Shown here: positions 16,379-25,159 of the stretch, in pieces
Layout of the letters: each line of letters opens with the position of its first letter
Position numbering within the stretch: position 1 is the stretch's first letter
DNA from: LMUY01 sp965199105
GTDB taxonomy: Bacteria > Pseudomonadota > Alphaproteobacteria > Acetobacterales > Acetobacteraceae
Assembly: GCA_965199105.1 (NCBI GenBank)
Contig: CBDAQO010000002.1
Coordinates: 3,844,001-3,908,000, forward strand
DNA: 64,000 nt
Direction: 5' to 3'
Notes under the pieces: generated by a model
The model's input: the letters and a program-made list of their open reading frames with translations, nothing else
Database searches by the model: none
What the model was told of the DNA's origin: nothing
Translations under genes and position numbers: made by a program

Positions 16379-17497
16379 TTACGCCTTGGTGTCGGCCTTG
16401 GTGGCGCCGCGTTGGCCCATTGGCTGGGGCGCGCCCGTCGTGGTGTCCACCGTGGTCTGCTGCTCCAGCTCGGCGTTCAACTCGCCACCCAGCAGGATGA
16501 TGAGCGCTGAAATCCAGATCCAGGTCATGAACCCGATCGCCGCGCCCAGCGACCCATAAGTCTTGTTGTAGCTGCCAAAATTGGCGACGTAGTAGGAGAA
16601 CAGCAGGCTCGCCAGCAGCCAGGTGATGGAGGAGAACACGCTGCCCCAGCTCACCCACTGCCACCGCGCACGCTCCCGGCTGGGGCCGTAACGGTAGACA
16701 AAGGCCAGGAACAGCCCGAGCAGCACCATCAGGCCGGGCCAGCGCGCGGCGGCCACGATGTCGGCGGTCCAGGTGCCAAAACCCAGGTCGTTCAGCACGA
16801 TCGGCACGACGATCACCGCCGCCATGGCGCACAGCACGAACACGATGCCGCCGAGCGTAAAGCACAGCGACACGAGCGTGCGCCGCAGATAGCTGCGCTT
16901 TTCCTTCTCGTGGTAGACGACGTTCAGCGCGTCGAACACCGCCTTCATGCCCTGGTTGGCGCTCCACAGCGAGGTGAGAAGCCCGATCAGCACGCCCAAG
17001 CCCAGCGCCTGAGTGCCGTTGGCGGTCAGCGCCTTCACCTGGCTGGTGATCAGGTCGAGCCCGCCGCCGGGCACCACGCCGTTGAGCTGCTGCAGTTGGT
17101 CGTTGACGGTGGTGGGGTCGGCGACCAGGCCGAACAGCGAGACCATTGTCGCTAGCGCGGGAAACAGCGCCAGCAGGCTGTAGAACGTGACCCCGGCCGC
17201 CTCGGTCATCAGGCGGTCGTCGTTGAAGCCGACAGCGGTCCGCTTGATCACGGTCCACCAGCCCCGGCGCGGGATTTCGGACGGCCCCGCGGCGTCGCGC
17301 CCCGCCCTGCTGCCCGGCACGTCGGCCTTTTCGTCGCTGCCTTGTGCATGGTCGCCTTGCGCATTGCCGCGTCGCGCGTCCGGCATCCGCAGTTGCGCCG
17401 GGCTCGGCAACGGTCGGCGCCCATACGTGCTTGCCAGCAGCCCCGCGGCGGCAAGAAAGACCAGTGTCAGGCTGCTTGGGCCCGCGTCCTTCGACAT
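16379..17497 (-). CDS. YihY/virulence factor BrkB family membrane protein
   Basis: Inner-membrane protein of 372 residues. An N-terminal hydrophobic segment (about 8-22) and a hydrophilic Ala/Arg/Gly linker precede the YihY/BrkB domain, with about six transmembrane helices from residue 120. Family marks are AAGVTFYSLLALFPALA near its start and GLGAAIGFMTWIWISALIIL-like sequence near its end. The family was once called ribonuclease BN by mistake; its real function is unknown. The start is the ATG of MSKDAGPSS, and a longer frame upstream lacks family sequence. It converges with the acyltransferase pair. Confidence 0.9.
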   Translation of the reverse strand: MSKDAGPSSLTLVFLAAAGLLASTYGRRPLPSPAQLRMPDARRGNAQGDHAQGSDEKADVPGSRAGRDAAGPSEIPRRGWWTVIKRTAVGFNDDRLMTEAAGVTFYSLLALFPALATMVSLFGLVADPTTVNDQLQQLNGVVPGGGLDLITSQVKALTANGTQALGLGVLIGLLTSLWSANQGMKAVFDALNVVYHEKEKRSYLRRTLVSLCFTLGGIVFVLCAMAAVIVVPIVLNDLGFGTWTADIVAAARWPGLMVLLGLFLAFVYRYGPSRERARWQWVSWGSVFSSITWLLASLLFSYYVANFGSYNKTYGSLGAAIGFMTWIWISALIILLGGELNAELEQQTTVDTTTGAPQPMGQRGATKADTKA

Positions 17498-17751
17498 TTG
17501 TCCGTGTTCCCCAACAATCTCCTGACGCGCTATCGCCGGGTGTATGAAATGGTTGCATGATCGATCGGCCTGACAGCGCAGGACGGACTGATGCACCACG
17601 GCTGAGCCCACGGCCCACCATCTGGATGCATCCACTCTCCATCAACTACGCGTGAACCAGCGACCGACGATACCTACGTCATGGCATCGCGCACCATACC
17701 TGCTGCATAGCCCAGCGACACGAGCGCACCCGCTGGACTGCAGGAGATGCC

Positions 17752-18201
17752 ATGGCATACGCGGTGTTCCAGGGTCGTTACATCCTGGTTGTTGAAGACG
17801 AATTCATGATTGCCGAAAGCCTGTGCTTCGACCTGGAGCGCCATGGCGCCGTCGTAGTCGGCCCGGCGCCGTCAATGGCGCCGGCCTTGGCCCTGATCAC
17901 GTCGGCGAACGTGATTGATGCCGCCGTGGTGGACATCAACCTTGGCGGCCAGCTTGCCTTTCCCGTGGCGCAAGCCCTGACGGGACGGCGCATTCCGTTC
18001 GTGTTCACCAGCGGCTACGACCAGCAGTGGCTGCGAACGCAATTTCCCAACGCGCCCCTGTGCGAGAAGCCGTTTGATCTGTCCGCTCTGGCGCGAACGC
18101 TCCAGTCGGCGATTGCGGCGACCTGGCTGGCTGGCGGCGTGCCGGCTCAGGCGGCCGGCGTTCCCTCCGCCAACCCCGCCATCCGCAGCCCCTGGGCGTA
18201 G
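17752..18201 (+). CDS. single-domain response regulator
   Basis: Receiver-domain protein of 149 residues. The acidic pocket is VVEDEF (Asp16, Glu15) and the phosphorylation site is Asp61 in VVDINLGG. The Thr/Ser switch is in FVFTSGY and the conserved Lys in CEKPF. No output domain follows, only about 25 Ala/Pro-rich residues. No histidine kinase lies nearby, so it is an orphan that may act by protein-protein contact. Its last 55 bases overlap the convergent end of the SARP-type regulator. CAGGAG lies upstream of the ATG. Confidence 0.92.
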   Translation: MAYAVFQGRYILVVEDEFMIAESLCFDLERHGAVVVGPAPSMAPALALITSANVIDAAVVDINLGGQLAFPVAQALTGRRIPFVFTSGYDQQWLRTQFPNAPLCEKPFDLSALARTLQSAIAATWLAGGVPAQAAGVPSANPAIRSPWA

Positions 18202-20174
18202 TGCTCGGTCTCGCTGGGCTGTTCGTAGCGGCTGCGGCGGATCGCCATGGCCACTGTGTAACCCGGCTCGATGGCGAGCAGGCGGCCGCGCACCGAGGCG
18301 GCCTCGTCGCGCAGCCCGGCGTGTCCGAGCGAACAGAGGTAGTGCTTCAGCCCGGCGGTGAAGAACGGGTTGAGCTCGCAGCAGCGACGCCCGATCAGCA
18401 CGGCGGCGCCATAGTCCCGCTTGCACAGCTCGAGGATGACCATGCCGCTGTCGAAGAAGAAGGCGTTCGGGTCCATCGGCGAAAGGCGCTTGTAGCGGGC
18501 GAAGCGGCGGGCGGCTTCGTCCAGCTCACCGAGGTAGGTGTAGGTAATGGCCGAGAAGCCCCAGGCCATCGCCAGGTTGGGGTTCAGCGACAGCGCGCGG
18601 CCATGCAGCTCCAGCGCCTCGCGCGGCCGGCGGTCGAGGAAGGCGCGGACATGCCCGGCGATGGTGAGCCCGCGCGCATCCTGCGGGTCCAACGTGATGG
18701 CACGCTCGGCGTGGCGGCCGGCCTCCGCCATGGTCTGGTCGTCCTGCTCGGCCCAGCCCTGCCCGAGGCAGAACATCGCCCAGTAGGCGCGCCAGGCGTG
18801 GGCGGCGGCGTATTCCGGCTCGAGCTCGAGCGCGCGGGCCAGCAGGTCCCCCGCCTCGCGGAACTCGTCCCGCCGCAGCCGCACGATCAGCGGCAGGGCG
18901 CGCAGCACCAGGTCGTAGGCGCTGCTGTCGGTGGGCGGGCGGTGCGCGGCCCGGCGGCCCTCGATGAGCAGGATCTCCGGGTCGATCTGCGCCACCACCT
19001 CGGCCGCGATCTCGTCCTGCAGGCTCAGCAGGTCGTTCATCTGGCGGTCGAACCGGCGCGCCCACACGATGCGGTTGCCGTCCCGCAGGTCGAGCAGGCG
19101 CATGCTGACGCGCAGCCGGCGGGCGACGCGCTGCACGCTGCCGTCGAGCAGGAAGTCGAGCCCGAAGGTGCGCCGCAGCGCTGCCTCGTCGCGGTTGCCA
19201 AATTGCGCCAACGAGGAGGACGCGACCAGGAACATCCAGCGAAACCGCGCCAGAGCGGCGGTCACCTCTTCGGCGAGGCCCAGCGAGAGGTGACTTTCCT
19301 CGTCCCCGGTGCCGAGCAGCAGCAGCGGCAGCACGCCCACCTTGGCGCCGCCGCGCGCACCCGAGGCACGCGCCTCCGAGCGGGACGGTTCCATTGGCTT
19401 GGATGCGACCGCCACCGGCAGCTCGCCAGCGCGGATTTCGGCCGCCAGGCGCTGCGTCTCGGGCGAAGGTGTCGCGTCCAGCAGGTCCGCCATCGCCGAG
19501 CGGCAGCGCTCGTAGGCCTGGATCGCCATGCCGCGTTCGCCCCGCTCGGCATGCGCCCGCATCAGCGCCCGCCAGGCGCCCTCATGCGCACGGTCGATGT
19601 CGAGCAGTTGCTTGGACACCCGGATGATGGAGTCAGACGTAGCCTGCTCGCTCAGCAGGGCCTCCGCGATGCTGCGCGCACGGTCCCGCAGCCGCTCGCG
19701 CTCGGTGGCGAGCCATTGGTCGAGCGCCGGGTCGATGCCGTCGAACTCGTCCAGCAGCTCGCCATCGAGCAGGCCCAACGACGTGGGATCCGACGGGGTG
19801 GCGCGCAGCACCTCCTCCACGTCCACCCACACCAGCTCCGTCCGCAGCGACAGATGGTCCCGCGTGACGCGGATGATCTCGGCGCCCGTCGGCTGCAGGG
19901 CCTCGAGCAGGCGATGGATTTCCTGCCGCAGCGAGGCCCGCGCCTGCTCCTCGTGGCGTTGCGACCACAGCAGCTCGGCAAGCCGCGACCGGATCACCGG
20001 GCGGGCGCCAGACAAGGCGAGGATCGCCAATAGCGCGCGCGTTTTGCGGCCGAGCGGGAGTACGCTCTCGCTGTTGATCGTCCATGCCTCCATCTGGCCG
20101 ATGAGGCGGAGCCGCATTGCGATGGTCGCGGGTAGAACTACGGGCGGGGCGTCGACCTCAGTGTGCGCACTCAT
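18147..20174 (-). CDS. SARP/BTAD-type transcriptional regulator with TolB-like and TPR domains
   Basis: Protein of 675 residues. The N-terminus is an OmpR-like winged helix (about 20-105, with RKTRALLAILALSG and RSRLAELLWSQR). A bacterial transcriptional activation domain follows (about 112-255, AHEGAWRALMRAHAERGE). Next is a TolB-N/adenylate-cyclase-associated module (about 285-400, SLGLAEEVTAALARF...FLLDGSVQR) and then TPR repeats to the end. Such proteins are known mainly as SARP activators in actinomycetes and as CadC/HilA-like or cyclase-linked regulators in rhizobia. Target genes are unknown. It follows gshA on the same strand after 57 bases. Confidence 0.88.
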   Translation of the reverse strand: MSAHTEVDAPPVVLPATIAMRLRLIGQMEAWTINSESVLPLGRKTRALLAILALSGARPVIRSRLAELLWSQRHEEQARASLRQEIHRLLEALQPTGAEIIRVTRDHLSLRTELVWVDVEEVLRATPSDPTSLGLLDGELLDEFDGIDPALDQWLATERERLRDRARSIAEALLSEQATSDSIIRVSKQLLDIDRAHEGAWRALMRAHAERGERGMAIQAYERCRSAMADLLDATPSPETQRLAAEIRAGELPVAVASKPMEPSRSEARASGARGGAKVGVLPLLLLGTGDEESHLSLGLAEEVTAALARFRWMFLVASSSLAQFGNRDEAALRRTFGLDFLLDGSVQRVARRLRVSMRLLDLRDGNRIVWARRFDRQMNDLLSLQDEIAAEVVAQIDPEILLIEGRRAAHRPPTDSSAYDLVLRALPLIVRLRRDEFREAGDLLARALELEPEYAAAHAWRAYWAMFCLGQGWAEQDDQTMAEAGRHAERAITLDPQDARGLTIAGHVRAFLDRRPREALELHGRALSLNPNLAMAWGFSAITYTYLGELDEAARRFARYKRLSPMDPNAFFFDSGMVILELCKRDYGAAVLIGRRCCELNPFFTAGLKHYLCSLGHAGLRDEAASVRGRLLAIEPGYTVAMAIRRSRYEQPSETEHYAQGLRMAGLAEGTPAA

Positions 20175-20231
20175 GTTTGGAACATTCTTGCCAGCCGTTT
20201 CTCGCTAGGTAGCCTATAATGGTATGCACCG

Positions 20232-21602
20232 TTATAGGCGAGCCTCCGCAAAAATGCTCCCAATTTCACGGTTCCATACAGTTCCGTGACGATCAAGCCA
20301 TATTTCAGCTTGTATCGGTCCTCCTGCAGCGATCGCTTGCAGCGGGTCCAGCAGGTGGCTCTCGTCGCGGCCATCAGCCCAAACCGCTCGGGACCGCAGC
20401 CCTGAGTGAGCGATTGCAATGACTTCGCGCGCCAGGTCGCGCAACGTGCCGCGTTGCCATGGGGTTTGGATCGCGGTTACGGGCACCAGCGGGCGCAGGG
20501 CAATGAAGTCGTCGACGGCGAAGCGGCGCACCAGCGCTTCTGCGGCTGCCAGCGCCGAACCGTCATAAAGCAACCCCACCCACAGCGCCGACATGGCCAC
20601 CATCATCTCCCGGCTGCCGGCATCCGCCCCCCGCATCTCGAGGAACCGCTTGAGGCGGACGTCGGTAAAGGCGGTGGTGACGTGGTCGGCGAAGTCGCCC
20701 ACCGTGGCCACCTCGCCCGCGACCTCCGGCAGCCGCCCGGCCATGAAGTCCCGGAACGAGCGGCCAGCCAGGTCGACGGTGCGGCCGTTACGCAGGATGA
20801 AATACATCGGCATGTCGAGCAGCCAGTCGACGAACTGTTCGAAGCCGAAATCCTCCGCGAACATCAGCCGCGGCATCCCGGTGCGGGCCGCGTCGACGTC
20901 GGTCCAGACATGGGCACGGTTGCTCAGCAGCCCGTTCGGCCGGCCCTCCTTGAACGGCGAGTTGGCGAACAGCGCGGTGGCGAGCGGCTGCAGCGCCAGG
21001 CACACGCGCAGCTTACGCCGCATGTCCGCCTCGTCGGCATAGTCGAGGTTCACCTGCACGGTGCAGGTGCGCAGCATCATGTCGAGCCCCATGCTGCCGG
21101 TCTGCGCCATGTAGCGGCGCATGATGGCGTAGCGGCTCTTCGGCATCCAGCGCGCCTGCTCGCGGGTGATGGTGGGGTGGTAACCGAGCCCCGCGAAGCC
21201 GATGCCCATCGGCCCGGCGATGGCGTTCAGCGCGGCGCAGTGCTCCACCAGCTCCGCCTCGGTCTGGTGCAGCGTCTCCAACGGTGCGCCGGACAGCTCG
21301 AATTGGCCGCCAGGCTCGAGCGAGAGCGAGGCACCCTGGCGCGGCCCAACGCCTTTCAGCCCGATGATGGCGCCGGCGTCGAGGATGGGCGTCCAGTCCG
21401 GCCCGGCGAACGCCTCCAGGATGGCGCGGATCCCGCCGGGTTCATACGGCGGCGGCAACAGGTCGGGCTGCACGAAGCCGAACTTCTCGTGCTCGGTGCC
21501 GATGCGCCACGCCTCGCGCGGCTTGCCCCCTGCCGCGAGATGGTCGGCAAGCTGTTGCACCGAGACGATCGGGGTGTCGTCGGCGTCGGACGGGTTGGAC
21601 AT
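20232..21602 (-). CDS. gshA: glutamate--cysteine ligase (plant/alphaproteobacterial type)
   Basis: Cytosolic ATP-dependent enzyme of 456 residues making gamma-glutamylcysteine, the first step of glutathione synthesis. Typical blocks of this class are WRIGTEHEKFGF near residue 33, EPGGQFELSGAP, RTCTVQVNLDY and FANSPFKEGRPNGLLSNRA. The GRPNGLLSNRA and NGRTVDLAGRSF segments separate it from the gammaproteobacterial type. It is followed by the SARP-like regulator and diverges from ubiA. Confidence 0.95.
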   Translation of the reverse strand: MSNPSDADDTPIVSVQQLADHLAAGGKPREAWRIGTEHEKFGFVQPDLLPPPYEPGGIRAILEAFAGPDWTPILDAGAIIGLKGVGPRQGASLSLEPGGQFELSGAPLETLHQTEAELVEHCAALNAIAGPMGIGFAGLGYHPTITREQARWMPKSRYAIMRRYMAQTGSMGLDMMLRTCTVQVNLDYADEADMRRKLRVCLALQPLATALFANSPFKEGRPNGLLSNRAHVWTDVDAARTGMPRLMFAEDFGFEQFVDWLLDMPMYFILRNGRTVDLAGRSFRDFMAGRLPEVAGEVATVGDFADHVTTAFTDVRLKRFLEMRGADAGSREMMVAMSALWVGLLYDGSALAAAEALVRRFAVDDFIALRPLVPVTAIQTPWQRGTLRDLAREVIAIAHSGLRSRAVWADGRDESHLLDPLQAIAAGGPIQAEIWLDRHGTVWNREIGSIFAEARL

Positions 21603-21726
21603 GCGGCGGCGGCGCCTCGGATTACAGGGTTGGAGCCATGGTATAGCTGCGCAGGGTCGTCAAGCCGCGCCCCAGCTTGCCCCCGGCGTGACGCGCTGGC
21701 TTGACCAGGTGCCGCGCCCGCGCGAG

Positions 21727-22638
21727 ATGGCGAGCATGGGTGTGAGCCATACCGATATCGCGGCCGGCGGCTGGGTGGCGCGGCTGCCGGCCCGTTGGCG
21801 CCCCTTCGCCCTGCTGCTGCGGCTGGACCGACCGATCGGCGTCTGGCTGCTGTTCCTCCCCGGCGCATGGGGCATCCTGCTGGCGGGCGCGCCGCCGGGC
21901 CGCACGGTGTGGCTGCTGCTGCTGTTCGCCGTGGGCAGTTTCGTCATGCGGGGCGCCGGATGCATCGTGAACGACATGTGGGACCGCGACCTCGACCGCA
22001 AGGTGGCGCGCACCGCCGGGCGGCCGCTGGCCTCGGGCGCGCTCGGGATGCGCCAGGCGGCGGCGTTGCTGGTGGCGATGCTGCTGGCCGGCCTGCTCGT
22101 GCTGCTGCAACTGCCGCCGCTATGCTGGGCGCTCGGCGCCGGGTCGCTCGTGCTGGTGGCGCTCTATCCATTGGCCAAGCGCGTCACCTGGTGGCCGCAA
22201 CTGATGATGGGCTTCACCTTCGGCTTCGGCGCGCCAATGGGGTTTGCCGCCGCAGCGGGGCACCTGGCCGGCCGCGGCGCCACGCTCTATCTGGCGGCCA
22301 TCCTGTGGGATTTGGGCTTCGACACCGTCTACGCCCACCAGGACCGGGAGGACGACGCGCTGGCCGGCATCCGTTCCACCGCGCGGCTGTGGGGGGCGCG
22401 GACCCGGCCGGCCCTGTCCGCCTGCTACGCCGCCGCGATCGCCGCGCTGGGAGTAGCGGGGGCGTTGGCGGGCCTCTCGGCCGGCTTCTACGCCGCGCTC
22501 GTGGTGCCGGCCGGGTTGCTGGCCTGGCAAGTCTGGCAGCTCGACATCGACGACCCGGCCGGCTGCCTGCGCCTGTTCCGGCTCAATCGCGAGGTCGGGC
22601 TGGCGGTGGCCGCAGCCATCCTGCTTGGTTGGCTGTGA
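21727..22638 (+). CDS. ubiA: 4-hydroxybenzoate polyprenyltransferase
   Basis: Inner-membrane prenyltransferase of 303 residues that attaches the polyprenyl tail to 4-hydroxybenzoate in ubiquinone synthesis. The first Asp-rich motif is NDMWDRDLDRKVART from residue 82 and the second is YAHQDREDD. LRLDRPIGVWLLFLPG is the usual N-terminal helix of this subgroup, and eight to nine transmembrane helices can be seen. The ATG giving MASMGVSHTDI was chosen. The stop overlaps the next gene by four bases (GTGA). Confidence 0.95.
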   Translation: MASMGVSHTDIAAGGWVARLPARWRPFALLLRLDRPIGVWLLFLPGAWGILLAGAPPGRTVWLLLLFAVGSFVMRGAGCIVNDMWDRDLDRKVARTAGRPLASGALGMRQAAALLVAMLLAGLLVLLQLPPLCWALGAGSLVLVALYPLAKRVTWWPQLMMGFTFGFGAPMGFAAAAGHLAGRGATLYLAAILWDLGFDTVYAHQDREDDALAGIRSTARLWGARTRPALSACYAAAIAALGVAGALAGLSAGFYAALVVPAGLLAWQVWQLDIDDPAGCLRLFRLNREVGLAVAAAILLGWL

Positions 22639-23273
22639 GCGCGGCCGAGTTCGTGGCGGCCAACACCGTGCTCAGCCACGCGCCGCTGGTGCCGGAAATC
22701 CGCCTGCATCTCGCCACCGCGATCACGCCGATCTGGCAGGCCACCGAGGCGTTCCTGGCGCAAGCCAATATCGAGCCACCATTCTGGGCGTTCGCCTGGC
22801 CCGGCAGCCAAGCCCTCGCCCGCTACGTGCTCGACCACCCCGGCTGCGTGGCCGGGCGCCGGGTGCTGGATTTCGCCGCCGGCGGAGGCTTGGCCGCGAT
22901 CGCCTGCCAGATGGCCGGCGCGGGCACGGTGGAAGCGGCCGAAATCGACGCCATGGCCGCCGCCGCCATCGGCCTGAACGCGGCGGCCAACGACGTTGCG
23001 CTCACCGTGACGATTGCCGACCTGGTGGGCACGCCCTCCCGGTGGGACCTCATCCTCTGTGGCGACATCTGCTACGAGGCCCCTATGACCGGCCACGTGT
23101 TGCCCTGGCTGCGCAGCCTGGCCGGCGCGGCGCAGGTGTGGATCGCCGATCCCGGACGCGCCTACTTGCCGCCCGGATTGCAGCCCTTCGCCGAATACGA
23201 CGTCCCCACCACGCGCGAGCTCGAGGACATGGAGCGGCGCCACACCACCCTGCACCGGCTGCCGCCCGCATGA
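22635..23273 (+). CDS. ETFB-lysine-methyltransferase-like SAM-dependent methyltransferase
   Basis: Class I SAM methyltransferase of 212 residues related to METTL20/ETFB lysine methyltransferase and its alphaproteobacterial homologues. PFWAFAWPGSQALARYVLD, the SAM loop VLDFAAGGGLAAI, and GDICYE after motif IV are the family marks. Bacterial members have been reported to methylate the beta subunit of electron-transfer flavoprotein and ribosomal L7/L12. The GTG start overlaps the ubiA stop, so the pair is probably translated together. Confidence 0.85.
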   Translation: MSAAEFVAANTVLSHAPLVPEIRLHLATAITPIWQATEAFLAQANIEPPFWAFAWPGSQALARYVLDHPGCVAGRRVLDFAAGGGLAAIACQMAGAGTVEAAEIDAMAAAAIGLNAAANDVALTVTIADLVGTPSRWDLILCGDICYEAPMTGHVLPWLRSLAGAAQVWIADPGRAYLPPGLQPFAEYDVPTTRELEDMERRHTTLHRLPPA

Positions 23274-23360
23274 CGGCCTGTGGCTTCAGCGCGACCTTAA
23301 TCCTGCTTTAACCGGTCGCCGATATGCTGGGGCGAGCGCCACCATAACGTGGGCGCCCAG

Positions 23361-23366
23361 TATAAT
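23361..23366 (+). promoter_or_regulatory. consensus -10 box before the Cyc2-like gene
   Basis: A perfect TATAAT in a very GC-rich background, only 12 bases before the TTG start. If used, transcription would begin almost at the start codon, leaving a leader of a few bases. GAGG at 23367-23370 is a usable ribosome-binding site if transcription starts further upstream. No good -35 box was seen. Confidence 0.4.
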
Positions 23367-23377
23367 GAGGTTCGTCC

Positions 23378-24721
23378 TTGCGGAAGCCGACCAGCCATTG
23401 TCACGGCTGCTATGCCGGTCTGGTGCTGCTTGTCGCCCTGCTGCTGGCAAGCACGCGAGCCGGCGCGGTGCCTGCCTTCGCGCAGCAGACCGGCCAGCCA
23501 TGCGCCGCCTGCCATGTCGGCGCGTTCGGTCCGCAACTGACCCGCTATGGGCGGGACTTCAAGCTCAACGGCTACGTCGCGAGTGACGGCAAGGATCACG
23601 GTCTGCCCATCGCCGTGACCGTGCAGACCTCGTTCACCCACACCGACGCCCCGCAGCCCGGCGGCCCCGCACCGCGCTTCGCCGCCAACGACAACCCCGC
23701 GCTCGACCAGGCATCGGTGTACTACGCCGGCCAGGTCACCCCCTGGCTCGGCGCCTTCGCGCAAGTCACCTACGATGGCGTCGGCCGCGACGTCACCATC
23801 GACAACGTCGACGTCCGCCATTCCCAGGAAGCCGAACTGCTCGGGACCGACCTGGTCTACGGCTTCACCGCCAACAACTCGCCCACCGTCTCGGACCTGT
23901 GGAATTCCACGCCGACCTGGGGCTTCCCCTACAACCGCTCGGCGCTGGCGCCGACGCCGCTGGCGGCCACCCTGGTCGATGGGGACCTGGCGCAGCGTGT
24001 GTTCGGTGGCGGCTCCTACGTGATGCTGAACGACCTGCTCTACCTGGAAGCAGACCTCTACCGCGGGCTCGGCTACGACGTGCTAAACGCCACCGGCGTG
24101 ACCCCCGTCGCCGGCACCGACAAGACCCGCGGCACCATCCCATACTGGCGCGCGGCGCTGCAGCAGGATTTCGGCCGCCATTACCTCGAATTCGGCACCT
24201 ACGGCCTCACCGCCAGCGTCCTGCCCGGCGGCGTGGACCTGCCAGGCCGCTCCGACCGCTTCACCGATACCGCGATCGACACGACCTACCAGTTCGTGCT
24301 GAACCCGCGCAGCCTGGTGAGTGACATGGTCTCGGCCCACGCCACCGCGATCCACGAGAACGCCTCGTTGGGCGCCAGTGACGCGGTGGTCGGCGCGCAA
24401 AAGGCCCACAGCCTCGACACCTTCCGGGCAGACGTCTCCTACAGCATCGCCGCCACGATCACGCCCAGCGCGCAGTATTTCTGGACCGGCGGCACGGGGG
24501 ACAGCGCCTACTTCGCCACGCCGAGCGGCAGCCCGAACAGCAGCGGCACCATCTTCGAACTGGCATACGTGCCCTGGGGAAAACCAGATTCGCCAATCGC
24601 CTGGGGCAACCTCCGCCTGGCGATCCAGTACGTGGACTACTTCCGCTTCAACGGCAGCAGCGCCAAGGCGTCCGACAACAACGCGCTCTACGGCAGCCTA
24701 TGGCTCGCTGCGCACTTCTAG
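23378..24721 (+). CDS. outer-membrane monohaem cytochrome-porin fusion (Cyc2-like)
   Basis: Exported protein of 447 residues: a signal peptide to about residue 30, one c-type haem site (Cys42-x-x-Cys45-His46 in QPCAACHVGAFGPQL), then about 370 residues rich in alternating aromatic/hydrophobic strands ending in Phe (LWLAAHF), as in an outer-membrane beta-barrel. The block FAQQTGQPCAACH...RYGRDFKLNGY matches the signature of Cyc2, the outer-membrane iron oxidase of Acidithiobacillus and Zetaproteobacteria. Cyc2-like proteins also occur in many bacteria not known to oxidise iron, so the donor is unknown. A blue copper protein gene follows directly. Confidence 0.75.
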   Translation: MRKPTSHCHGCYAGLVLLVALLLASTRAGAVPAFAQQTGQPCAACHVGAFGPQLTRYGRDFKLNGYVASDGKDHGLPIAVTVQTSFTHTDAPQPGGPAPRFAANDNPALDQASVYYAGQVTPWLGAFAQVTYDGVGRDVTIDNVDVRHSQEAELLGTDLVYGFTANNSPTVSDLWNSTPTWGFPYNRSALAPTPLAATLVDGDLAQRVFGGGSYVMLNDLLYLEADLYRGLGYDVLNATGVTPVAGTDKTRGTIPYWRAALQQDFGRHYLEFGTYGLTASVLPGGVDLPGRSDRFTDTAIDTTYQFVLNPRSLVSDMVSAHATAIHENASLGASDAVVGAQKAHSLDTFRADVSYSIAATITPSAQYFWTGGTGDSAYFATPSGSPNSSGTIFELAYVPWGKPDSPIAWGNLRLAIQYVDYFRFNGSSAKASDNNALYGSLWLAAHF

Positions 24722-24730
24722 CCTGCGATC

Positions 24731-24754
24731 GCACCGGGTGGAATCACCCGGTGC
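24731..24754 (+). other. perfect hairpin between the cytochrome-porin and cupredoxin genes
   Basis: A 10-bp perfect stem (GCACCGGGTG/CACCCGGTGC) with loop GAAT, nine bases after the Cyc2-like stop. No T tract follows, so it is not a standard terminator. Its 3' arm covers the GTG at 24751, one candidate start for the cupredoxin, so it could dampen transcription or hide that start. Confidence 0.55.
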
Positions 24755-25113
24755 GTGAACCGCCAGGCCTAGCCCGGTGCGGCCGTGGGCGTCGCCGGGT
24801 CCGCATCGTCGTGCTGGTGGCGATGCTGATTGCCGCCAGTGCCGGCGTGCGGGCCGGCACCGCGCGCATCGACCAGATCGGGCAAATTTTCAGCACCAAG
24901 GTCTTGACCTTGACCGTGGGGGACACCGCGGTATTCGACAACAACGACTCGGTGCGCCACGACATCCGCGTCATCGACGGCGATGACCAGACCATCGACG
25001 TAGGCGTTCAAGAACCCGGCCAGGCTTTGAACTACAGGTTCGACAAAGCGGGGCGGTTTCGGGTCCGCTGCGGCATCCATCCCAGCATGAAGCTGACGGT
25101 CGTGGTCAAGTGA
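24751..25113 (+). CDS. exported cupredoxin (blue copper protein)
   Basis: Small periplasmic type-1 copper protein, about 120 residues from GTG 24751. A basic n-region and hydrophobic stretch (RRVRIVVLVAMLIAAS) form a signal peptide with cleavage near VRA. The copper ligands can be placed as His70 (SVRHDIRV) and the Cys107-x2-His110-x2-Met113 cluster in RCGIHPSMK. This is a plastocyanin/amicyanin-like pattern with a short ligand loop. The start is uncertain because GTG 24751 lies in a hairpin; GTG 24811 is an alternative with a shorter leader. It is a plausible electron carrier for the neighbouring outer-membrane cytochrome. Confidence 0.82.
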   Translation: MREPPGLARCGRGRRRVRIVVLVAMLIAASAGVRAGTARIDQIGQIFSTKVLTLTVGDTAVFDNNDSVRHDIRVIDGDDQTIDVGVQEPGQALNYRFDKAGRFRVRCGIHPSMKLTVVVK

Positions 25114-25159
25114 GCCCGCCGGCCGCCGTGGTGCGCGAGCCGACCCAGCACGGCCAGCG

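Noticed and set aside
17498..17751. Gap between the YihY gene and the response regulator searched for a small gene or RNA
   Set aside because: No frame with a ribosome-binding site, and no strong hairpin, was seen. It probably only holds the two divergent promoters.
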